Below are positions 1 to 4,640 of a stretch of 29,895 nt of DNA, one piece after another. Positions within the stretch are counted from its first letter, which is position 1. Every line of letters begins with the position of its first letter. The DNA is from a virus: IMG/VR virus record IMGVR_UViG_3300049032_000060, positions 1 through 29,895 of that record, one strand, 5' to 3'. The notes below the pieces were generated by a model, which saw nothing but the letters and a program-made list of their open reading frames with translations, made no database searches and was not told the origin of the DNA. A program made the translations under genes and the position numbers.

Positions 1-736
1 GGGGTGGCGACGGTGGCGGTGGGGGCGGCGCGGCTGCAACGCTGATCGTCGTGATGCTCGATGTCGTCGCGGCGCCCTTGTTGTCGGTGGCCCGTGCGGT
101 GATGTTGAAAAGTCCGCTGCCCGAAGGTGTCCACGACAGGGTGTAGGGCGCCGTCAGGTCTTCGCCGACCTTCGAGCCGCCGACCAGGAACTCGACCTTT
201 GCGACGGTGCCGTCAGCGTCGGCTGCAGTGGCGGCCAGTGACACGGCAACCCCGAAGGCATGTGTGGTGCCAGGCCCAGGCGCGCTGAGCGCAACCGTGG
301 GCGGCTGGTTCGGCGGGGGCGGTGGCGGTGGTGGTGGCGGCGGAGCTGGTGGCGCCGTCACGGTGATGAACGCATCAACCTGACCCACGTCGACCACATC
401 CGGGCCCATCGGGCCGCCCAACACGTAGACCCGCCAGTTGATGACGGCGAGGTAGACCCCGGTCTGCGGGTAGTACCGGTACCACCACGTGCCCATGCTT
501 CGCGTCGGCGCGGTACCAGGAAACAGCTCGTCCAGGTCCGGCCGAATTTCGGCCAGCGCGAAGATGCGGCCGGCGGCCTCCTGCTGGTCAGCTCCTGCCG
601 GGATTGCCAGCGCCCGCATGCGCTGCGTGCCGGCCACGGCTGCCAGCCGCGCCTCGTTGGGATCCTGAGCCTGCTCGCCTCCGCCGCAGCTCGCGAGCGC
701 CATTGCGAAGGCCAGAGACCCGAGCCGGTGCTTCAT
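1..736 (-). CDS. Lipoprotein with polyproline linker and Ig-like domain (3' end cut off)
   Basis: Reads leftward from ATG at 736 with a strong Shine-Dalgarno (AGGGAGG, about 5 nt before ATG) and stays open to the window edge (about 245 codons seen). The N-terminus is a lipoprotein signal: KHR, a hydrophobic stretch, then lipobox L14-A15-S16-C17 followed by Gly residues. Residues about 60-110 are aromatic-rich (WWYRYY, YVLGG). A run of about ten prolines follows near residue 130, then a domain of about 90 residues with the pattern of bacterial Ig-like folds (PPTVALSAP, ATAADADGTVAKVEF, ATDNKGA), and then a second proline run at the edge. Inference: secreted, lipid-anchored surface protein, with Ig domain(s) on a stiff linker. 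It points away from the phage genes, so it is either a host gene next to a prophage or a phage-carried moron. No enzymatic motif is visible. Confidence 0.85.
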   Translation of the reverse strand, partial: MKHRLGSLAFAMALASCGGGEQAQDPNEARLAAVAGTQRMRALAIPAGADQQEAAGRIFALAEIRPDLDELFPGTAPTRSMGTWWYRYYPQTGVYLAVINWRVYVLGGPMGPDVVDVGQVDAFITVTAPPAPPPPPPPPPPPNQPPTVALSAPGPGTTHAFGVAVSLAATAADADGTVAKVEFLVGGSKVGEDLTAPYTLSWTPSGSGLFNITARATDNKGAATTSSITTISVAAAPPPPPPSPP

Positions 737-763
737 CGAGACCTCCCTACATCGTTCGAGTGG

Positions 764-791
764 AATCCGTCACTTCGCGGGCTCACGGATT
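764..791. repeat. Inverted repeat in the divergent intergenic region
   Basis: AATCCGT (764-770) and ACGGATT (785-791) are perfect 7-bp inverted arms with 14 bp between them. They lie just upstream of the leftward lipoprotein gene, in the 129-bp gap before the rightward gene at 866. This could be an operator or a 5' leader hairpin of the lipoprotein transcript. A shorter palindrome, GCAAA-G-TTTGC, is at 806-816. I see no convincing -35/-10 pair in the gap. Confidence 0.4.
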
Positions 792-865
792 GAGCTACCG
801 CCCACGCAAAGTTTGCACATCGCAACAGCCGCACCGCCGCATTGGGCGCGCAACGGGAGAGGGAC

Positions 866-1261
866 GTGATCGAGAACGAGACTTGGGCGCTGGGCGCCGC
901 CAAGGCCAACGTGGTCCGATGGGCTGGCTCGACGATGGTGGAGGTTGTCGGCGTGGTGACGGCCCAGGCCTGCGAGGCGCTGCACATGCGCCTCTCCGCG
1001 GAACGCGATGCGCATCAGCTGTTCGTGATGCTCGATGACGTCCACCTGGCAGCGACCAGCATCAGCATGGTCGAAGCCGCGGTGCGCGGCACGTCGGGCG
1101 AGGGGCTGCCGGCGCCGCTGAAGGTGCTGGTGCGCGCACCACGACTGCGATGGGCTCAGCAGCATTGCGACCTCATGTCGGAGCACGCGATTTCTTGCTC
1201 GGCTGGGAGGCTGCCGGAGCGGGCTCGACAGGGCGCGCCTGCGGTGCTGGCGATTTCTTGA
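866..1261 (+). CDS. Hypothetical protein, 131 aa
   Basis: GTG start at 866 chosen because GGGAG (855-859) sits 6 nt before it; a TTG at 842 is the alternative. The protein has normal amino-acid composition, unlike the Arg/His-rich readings of the opposite strand, so it is judged real. Residues about 15-70 (TMVEVVGVVTAQACEAL, HQLFVMLDDVHL, SISMVEAAVRG) alternate beta-like and helical stretches and faintly recall STAS/SpoIIAA-type domains, but I do not recognise the family. No signal peptide or membrane segment. Its last 89 bp overlap the 3' end of the oppositely oriented repressor gene (tail-to-tail), in the part that encodes that protein's low-complexity tail. Its role in the phage is unknown; it could be a moron. 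Confidence 0.6.
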   Translation: MIENETWALGAAKANVVRWAGSTMVEVVGVVTAQACEALHMRLSAERDAHQLFVMLDDVHLAATSISMVEAAVRGTSGEGLPAPLKVLVRAPRLRWAQQHCDLMSEHAISCSAGRLPERARQGAPAVLAIS

Positions 1262-1718
1262 ACGTGCGGACTTCGGTGCCGCCAGCTGTCTTGACGATGG
1301 CCACGTTGGCTTCGCCCGCGACCGGCGGCGCGCCTGCTACCCGCCGAGTCGAGATACCCAGGGTGCCCAGCGCCACGAGAAGCCCGTTCTCGATCTGCTG
1401 AGCTGGCGACCCGACCAGCCCCGTGATCACCTCGGGGTCGATCTGGCGGAAGGGCCATCGGAAAGCGACAGGCTCCAGCCGCGGCACCCGGTCGGGCTCG
1501 ATGTTCGGCACGCAGAGCTGCCAGGGCGCGAGCTTCAGTCCGTCCGCCAGCTTCTCCAGCACGTCCACGCCGATGCTGGTCTCGCTGTCGAGGATGCGCT
1601 GAGCGGTGCCGTTGGAGAAACCCAGGGCCATCACGCGAGACACCCCTGACTCGTCTTCGGCCAGGCCGAGCAGGCGCCGCACGTTGTCGCGGATGGTCAT
1701 CTTGAGCGTGGGCTGCAT
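1173..1718 (-). CDS. XRE/Cro-CI-type repressor-like regulator
   Basis: About 181 aa from ATG 1718, or 175 aa from ATG 1700 (MTIRDNVRRLLG...); neither has a clear ribosome site. Longer upstream extensions would run through the operators and the divergent gene, so they are rejected. Residues about 7-70 (starting at MTIRD) form a helix-turn-helix of the XRE class: DNVRRLLGL, then VSRVMALGFSNGTAQRILD as recognition region, then a LEKLADGLKL helix. The middle (PVAFRWPFRQIDPEVITGL) is a second small domain. The tail is Ala/Pro/Lys-rich. No LexA/S24 autopeptidase Ser-Lys pattern is seen, so SOS-type self-cleavage is not evident. Divergent from the HTH gene at 1792 with two matched operators between them, the classical arrangement of a lysogeny repressor. 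Assignment as the prophage repressor is inference. Confidence 0.75.
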   Translation of the reverse strand: MQPTLKMTIRDNVRRLLGLAEDESGVSRVMALGFSNGTAQRILDSETSIGVDVLEKLADGLKLAPWQLCVPNIEPDRVPRLEPVAFRWPFRQIDPEVITGLVGSPAQQIENGLLVALGTLGISTRRVAGAPPVAGEANVAIVKTAGGTEVRTFKKSPAPQARPVEPAPAASQPSKKSRAPT

Positions 1719-1742
1719 GCTCACACTGTCGAGTCGACGCGG

Positions 1743-1756
1743 AACCGGATTCGGTT
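1743..1756. promoter_or_regulatory. Operator 1 (AACCG-GATT-CGGTT)
   Basis: Perfect inverted repeat with 5-bp arms and a 4-bp spacer between the divergent regulator genes. It shares the core ACCG-N4-CGGT with operator 2, 24 bp away centre to centre. Its right arm overlaps the -35 box TTGACC (1755-1760). Likely bound by the dimeric repressor encoded at 1173-1718; the binding protein is inferred from position. Confidence 0.65.
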
Positions 1757-1784
1757 GACCAGCAATTACCGAATGCGGTAAGCT
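1755..1784 (+). promoter_or_regulatory. Promoter of the rightward regulator gene (leaderless)
   Basis: TTGACC (1755-1760) and TAAGCT (1779-1784) are separated by 18 bp and fit a sigma70 -35/-10 pair. The expected start of transcription, about 7 nt after the -10, falls at about 1791, immediately before the ATG at 1792. There is no Shine-Dalgarno before that ATG. The transcript is therefore predicted to be leaderless. Both boxes are overlapped by operator right arms, so repressor binding would block polymerase. Confidence 0.55.
1766..1781. promoter_or_regulatory. Operator 2 (TTACCG-AATG-CGGTAA)
   Basis: Perfect inverted repeat with 6-bp arms and a 4-bp spacer. Same core as operator 1. The right arm covers the start of the -10 box TAAGCT (1779-1784). 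Two sites with the same core and spacing, each covering one promoter element, is strong internal evidence for a real operator pair. Confidence 0.7.
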
Positions 1785-1791
1785 AGTCCGC

Positions 1792-2040
1792 ATGGACAAG
1801 CCAATCCCCAGCGCGGAAGACATCCGGGCGGCGCTCGCGCCGCTGTCGATGAAGCAGCTCGACGAGCTGGAACGGCTATCAGGGGTGCCCGCCACCACGA
1901 TCTACAAGATCAAGCGCGGGGAGACGGTCAACCCCGGCATCGAAACGCTCGGCAAGTTCATGCCGTTCGTGCCACAGCTGCTGGCCGCCGCTTCCGCGCT
2001 GCCCCCCGCACAGCCGGAGCCAACCCATGCACCCGGCTGA
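1792..2040 (+). CDS. Small HTH protein (Cro-like), 82 aa
   Basis: First gene of the rightward control operon. Residues about 20-55 (MKQLDELERLSGVPATTIYKIKR followed by GETVNPGIETLGKF) match a helix-turn-helix: the turn lies at SGVPATT and the recognition helix at TIYKIKRG. The tail is Ala/Pro-rich. The ATG at 1792 lacks a ribosome binding site and lies about 1 nt from the predicted transcription start, consistent with leaderless translation. Position opposite the repressor suggests a Cro/anti-repressor role in the lysis-lysogeny decision; this role is inferred. It overlaps the next gene by 14 bp. Confidence 0.75.
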   Translation: MDKPIPSAEDIRAALAPLSMKQLDELERLSGVPATTIYKIKRGETVNPGIETLGKFMPFVPQLLAAASALPPAQPEPTHAPG

Positions 2041-2209
2041 CCCCCTCCACGTGCTGGCGCTTTTCCTCGGCGTGCTGTGCACCGGCCTGCTGACCGCGCT
2101 GGCGGCGCTGAGCGTGCTGGAGGGCAAGGGGCGCCGCATGGCGCTCTTCGCGGCCGGCGCAGTGGCCGCGGTCCTTCTCGCCCGTTGGGGAGGTGCCCAT
2201 GTCGGTTGA
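2027..2209 (+). CDS. Small membrane protein, 60 aa, two hydrophobic helices
   Basis: ATG at 2027 with GGAG (2016-2019) 7 nt upstream; starts inside the end of the HTH gene. Two hydrophobic segments, about residues 8-30 (VLALFLGVLCTGLLTALAAL) and 38-52 (MALFAAGAVAAVLLA), are separated by a short charged loop EGKGRR. The shape is holin-like, but it lies in the control operon, not in a lysis cassette, and no endolysin is nearby. A superinfection-exclusion or membrane accessory role is possible; no function is assigned. Confidence 0.6.
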   Translation: MHPADPLHVLALFLGVLCTGLLTALAALSVLEGKGRRMALFAAGAVAAVLLARWGGAHVG

Positions 2210-2369
2210 TCCTGGAACCGCAGGGTTCGCGCACGCCGTCGTCCTGCCGCCGCTGCCCGACTTCGCCGAGACCATCCCCGGCCTGCTCGTGGCCGAGCTG
2301 GAGGACTTGCCCGAGGACGCGATCGACCTGATCGAGATCGTCCGCGAGGCTGAGGACAGGGCGTCGTGA
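2199..2369 (+). CDS. Small acidic protein, 56 aa
   Basis: ATG at 2199 has an excellent Shine-Dalgarno (GGGGAGG, 2187-2193, 5-nt spacer) and overlaps the membrane protein gene by 11 bp, so it is very likely translated. It is rich in Asp/Glu toward the C-terminus (ELEDLPEDAIDLIEIVREAEDR). Not recognised. Small acidic phage proteins next to regulators are sometimes anti-repressors or DNA mimics, but nothing here proves that. Last gene before the terminator at 2449-2483. Confidence 0.6.
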   Translation: MSVDPGTAGFAHAVVLPPLPDFAETIPGLLVAELEDLPEDAIDLIEIVREAEDRAS

Positions 2370-2448
2370 CGGTTGTCTCCTTCTGCCCCAGCGCCGCGCA
2401 AGCGGTGCAGCCCGTCGAGCGGAAGTTGGCGGGCGGGGCAGTCGTTCG

Positions 2449-2483
2449 CCCGGCCGGATGCAGTTGCCCCGGCCGGGTCTTTT
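2449..2483 (+). terminator. Intrinsic terminator of the control operon
   Basis: CCCGGCCGG (2449-2457) pairs perfectly with CCGGCCGGG (2469-2477) across an 11-nt loop and is followed by TCTTTT (2478-2483). The T-tract lies on the + strand, so it ends rightward transcription from the 1792-2369 operon. The 79 bp between 2370 and 2448 show no gene or other signal. Confidence 0.75.
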
Positions 2484-2484
2484 C

Positions 2485-2607
2485 TCACAGCTGCGGCCCG
2501 ATGCCCAGCTCGGCCAGCTGCAGCAGCACCAGCCAGGACACGCAGTCGCGCAGCAACTCGCGCACCTTGGCCTCGGCCCAGGCCGCGTCGTCGTTCGTCG
2601 TTTCCAT
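2485..2607 (-). CDS. Possible 40-aa leftward protein
   Basis: ATG at 2607 (minus) is preceded by GAAGGGGACCG, a good ribosome site. The product begins METTNDDAAWAEAKVREL and continues as an amphipathic helix with a hydrophobic run (VSWLVLLQLAELGIG), with normal composition. It ends 2 bp beyond the T-tract of the opposite-strand terminator. Too short to recognise. Small leftward genes between a control operon and an early operon are common in temperate phages. Moderate to low confidence that it is made. Confidence 0.4.
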   Translation of the reverse strand: METTNDDAAWAEAKVRELLRDCVSWLVLLQLAELGIGPQL

Positions 2608-2624
2608 CGGTCCCCTTCGAGCCT

Positions 2625-2710
2625 TTTCTGCCGCCCATGTTCACCGTTATGCGCCGGGCAAGCCGGTCGCCTCCGGCCCAGCCGGTGCAGGTGTTCGTGG
2701 GCGGCAGAAA
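2625..2710. repeat. 13-bp inverted repeat around a 60-bp spacer
   Basis: TTTCTGCCGCCCA (2625-2637) and TGGGCGGCAGAAA (2698-2710) are exact reverse complements. The 60-bp interior (2638-2697) is itself rich in CCGG-type self-complementary stretches. It lies between the start of the leftward 40-aa ORF and the early operon. It could be a leader structure, a recombination or protein-binding site, or a relic of insertion. No recombinase gene is visible in the window. Confidence 0.6.
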
Positions 2711-2757
2711 GGGCGTTCGTTGATCGGCTCGCATGCCTTCAGCTTCGCCCCTGCGCG

Positions 2758-2777
2758 ACCGGTTACTCAACCGGTTA
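2758..2777. promoter_or_regulatory. Two ACCGGTTA direct repeats before the early operon
   Basis: ACCGGTTA occurs at 2758-2765 and 2770-2777, 12 bp apart, 30-50 bp before the HTH gene at 2807. Each copy contains the ACCG half-site of the operators at 1743-1781. This suggests control of the early operon by the same or a related regulator. I do not see a clear -35/-10 pair. Confidence 0.4.
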
Positions 2778-2806
2778 TCCGATTGAATTTCCCATTGGAG
2801 GCGACC

Positions 2807-3178
2807 ATGAGGGAGACGAGCCAGGCGGAACTGCCGTTGCTCGCGAGGATGGAGGGTCCGGCTGTTGTGCCGCCGGAGTTGATGCGCACGGTGCGCAGCT
2901 ACAGGCAGGCCGTGCGCCTGTGCTGGCAGCTGCGCCGCCTGCGCCGCATGACGTTCCGGCAGCTGGCCGCCGAGTGCGATCTGACACACCAGCACGTCGG
3001 CGACTACTTCAACGCCGATGACCTGCCGCGCCGACGCAGCCTGCCGGGCGAAGCCATCGCGATCGTCGAGGCGGTGCTGGGCAACACCGCGATCTCGCAA
3101 TTCACGGCGCAGCGCGCGCGGCTGACGGTGCTGGAAGAGGTGCAGGCCGCGGCGCATGCGCGGAGGGCTGCAGCGTGA
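2807..3178 (+). CDS. HTH DNA-binding protein, 123 aa
   Basis: ATG 2807 is chosen over upstream in-frame starts because TTGGAGG (2795-2801) lies 5 nt before it and the upstream reading has implausible composition. Residues about 40-80 (WQLRRLRRMTFRQLAAECDLTHQHVGDYFNAD) form a helix-turn-helix: the positioning helix FRQLAAECD, turn LTH, recognition helix QHVGDYF. It is followed by an acidic/helical region ending in an Ala/Arg tail. First gene of a run whose members overlap (GTGA with the next gene), so it is probably a regulator or replication-associated DNA-binding protein of the early operon. The family is not identified beyond the HTH. Confidence 0.7.
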   Translation: MRETSQAELPLLARMEGPAVVPPELMRTVRSYRQAVRLCWQLRRLRRMTFRQLAAECDLTHQHVGDYFNADDLPRRRSLPGEAIAIVEAVLGNTAISQFTAQRARLTVLEEVQAAAHARRAAA

Positions 3179-3846
3179 CGCAGAGTCGGAACCTCATCCG
3201 CAAAAAGTGGCAACCCACGGCCGTCGACATCGAACTGGTGCGGCGCAACTTCGCCAACAGCAAGACCGATGACCTGGCAGCCGCGTGCGGCGTTGTCCCG
3301 CACCAGATCACGCGGCTGGCGAAGCGGCTTGGACTCAAGAAGGACGAGGCTTGGCTCTCCGGGCCGAGCGGTGGTCGGCTGGATGGCGTCAAGGGCAGTG
3401 GCACTCGGTTTCAGAAAGGCCAGGCCCCATGGAGCGCCGGCAAGAAGTTTCCCGGCCGGGTTTGCGCCACCAGCTTCAAGCCAGGCCAGAAGCCGGCCAA
3501 CTTCCTCCCGGTAGGGAGCTTCCGCGTCACCAGTGGGCCAGGCGGCGGCTATCTGCAGATCAAGTTGACCGAGACAGGCTATCCGCCGCGCGACTGGGTG
3601 ATGTACCACCGCTACGTGTGGGAGCAAGCGCACGGGCCGATTCCGGATGACCACCTGGTCGAGTTCAAGGGGCCGCGGTCGACCGACCCGGCCGAGATCA
3701 CGGTGAACAAGCTGGAGTGCATTTCCAAGCTTGAGCACATCCGCCGTAACACGATCCACAACTACCCCGCCGAGCTGGTGCAAGTGATGCAACTGCGCGG
3801 CGCGATCACGCGCCAGATCAACAAGCGCGCAAAGGACGCGGCATGA
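3175..3846 (+). CDS. HNH endonuclease
   Basis: GTG start at 3175 overlaps the previous stop (GTGA) and has GGAGGG (3162-3167) 7 nt upstream. The 223-aa product has an N-terminal HTH-like segment (residues about 30-60, DDLAAACGVVPHQITRLAKRLGLKK), a Gly/Lys-rich middle (KGSGTRFQKGQAPW, FKPGQKPANFLPVGSFR) and a C-terminal HNH nuclease: H145-R146-Y-V-W149, GPIP, D-D-H160, NKLEC around N178, and H188...N192. This is the layout of phage HNH_3-type nucleases with a sequence-recognition N-terminus. Role: a DNA nick or double-strand cut, as a free-standing homing enzyme or in phage DNA processing; the target is unknown. It sits in the early region, not beside the terminase, so a packaging role is less likely. 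Confidence 0.8.
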   Translation: MTQSRNLIRKKWQPTAVDIELVRRNFANSKTDDLAAACGVVPHQITRLAKRLGLKKDEAWLSGPSGGRLDGVKGSGTRFQKGQAPWSAGKKFPGRVCATSFKPGQKPANFLPVGSFRVTSGPGGGYLQIKLTETGYPPRDWVMYHRYVWEQAHGPIPDDHLVEFKGPRSTDPAEITVNKLECISKLEHIRRNTIHNYPAELVQVMQLRGAITRQINKRAKDAA

Positions 3847-4106
3847 GCAAGAGCATCAACGACCTGCGCGAGGCACTTTTCGCAACGCTGGAAGGCGTCA
3901 AGAACGGCACCGTCGACATCGACAAAGCCCGGGCGATCAACGACATCGGCAAGACCATCGTCGACACAGCCAAGGTCGAGGTGGACTACTTGCGAGTCAC
4001 CGGCGGCGGAGAGTCAGCTTTCATCGAGAAGCCTGACGCGCCGCCGGCGCCCGAGGCCTTGCCGAACGGCATCACGGCCATTACGCGCCACCGGCTGCAG
4101 GGATAG
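3843..4106 (+). CDS. Conserved phage early protein, 87 aa
   Basis: ATGA overlap with the HNH gene. The pattern (INDLREALFATLEGVKNG, VDIDKARAINDIGKTIVDTAKVEVDYLRV) matches, from memory, a small helical protein common in early operons of temperate phages of Burkholderia, Acidovorax and relatives; its function is unknown. Predominantly alpha-helical with a disordered Pro/Ala C-terminus. Probably cytoplasmic. Translational coupling links it to the endonuclease. Confidence 0.75.
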   Translation: MSKSINDLREALFATLEGVKNGTVDIDKARAINDIGKTIVDTAKVEVDYLRVTGGGESAFIEKPDAPPAPEALPNGITAITRHRLQG

Positions 4107-4110
4107 CCGC

Positions 4111-4332
4111 ATGCCCGCCCGGCCCACTCCAGGCGCAGGCACCGCCGCCTGCTTCGGCACGCGCTGCAGCAGGCACCACCTCTGCGCGCACTACCACGGC
4201 GTCGAGACACCGGACCGGCGCCGCTTCATCGGCACCTGCAGAACACCAGCCGGCGCCTATCCGCTGTTCGAGCCGCTGCAGGCCGTCCCGGCGGCATCGG
4301 TCGTCGATGGGGAAGGGGACACGTGTGATTGA
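4111..4332 (+). CDS. Small Cys/His-rich protein, 73 aa
   Basis: Starts 4 nt after the preceding stop. Residues about 14-29 contain C-x4-C-x5-C with interspersed His (CFGTRC, SRHHLC, AHYH), a possible small zinc-binding knuckle. Short Cys-rich proteins of this kind are frequent in early regions of proteobacterial phages and lack a defined role. Composition is normal, but the ribosome site is weak (AGGGAT about 8 nt upstream). Not recognised further. Confidence 0.55.
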   Translation: MPARPTPGAGTAACFGTRCSRHHLCAHYHGVETPDRRRFIGTCRTPAGAYPLFEPLQAVPAASVVDGEGDTCD

Positions 4333-4579
4333 ACGGCAAGCCCGCGGCTCAGGGCCGCAACCCCTGGCCATCCGGCGTTCCCAGCTCGGCCACGTCTCGA
4401 TGCGCCTGCTGAACATCGTCAGCCGACCTGGTGGCGCAACCGGCGGCGAGGCCGAGGCCTGGGAGCGCGGGGAGGCCGAGGCGGCTGATGAGGCGCCTGC
4501 GGCTGCGGCTGAGCTGGCTGTGCCGGAGAGTTTCGCGGCTCAGTGGCGGCGGCTGCGTGGTGAGGAATCGGCGGCATGA
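4325..4579 (+). CDS. Hypothetical protein, about 84 aa
   Basis: GTG at 4325 is preferred (AGGGG at 4314-4318, 6 nt upstream, start overlapping the preceding stop); ATG at 4307 in the same frame is the alternative and adds 6 residues. The N-terminal half is basic (RQARGSG, RRSQLGHVSMRLLNIVSR), the C-terminal half Ala/Glu-rich and ends in AAQWRRLRGEESAA. It lies directly before the helicase, where phages often encode an initiator or helicase-loading partner, but no motif supports that. Unrecognised. The 61 bp to the helicase start hold no clear signal. Confidence 0.5.
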   Translation: MIERQARGSGPQPLAIRRSQLGHVSMRLLNIVSRPGGATGGEAEAWERGEAEAADEAPAAAAELAVPESFAAQWRRLRGEESAA

Positions 4580-4640
4580 ACCTGGGGGCAGCGTGAATGC
4601 CGGGATCGCTCTCGCTGGTCCCATCCCACCAAGGTCCCGC

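Noticed and set aside
806-816. GCAAA-G-TTTGC palindrome as an operator
   Set aside because: Short, a single copy, and not linked to a clear promoter.
770-1186. 138-aa minus-strand frame opposite the 866-1261 gene
   Set aside because: His/Arg-rich, no good start; the plus-strand reading has normal composition and a ribosome site.
2027-2209. Holin of a lysis cassette
   Set aside because: Two hydrophobic helices fit, but it is in the control operon with no endolysin or spanin nearby.
2638-2697. Phase-variable invertible promoter
   Set aside because: The segment is only 60 bp, no invertase gene is visible and no clear promoter lies inside. Kept only as an unexplained inverted repeat.
2366-2806. 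N-terminal extension of the 2807 HTH gene
   Set aside because: Runs through the terminator and the inverted repeat. The internal ATG at 2807 has a strong ribosome site and the HTH starts after it.
1958-3157. 399-aa open frame on the minus strand
   Set aside because: Crosses the terminator, an intergenic region and several opposite genes with good ribosome sites; low-complexity Arg/Ala composition.
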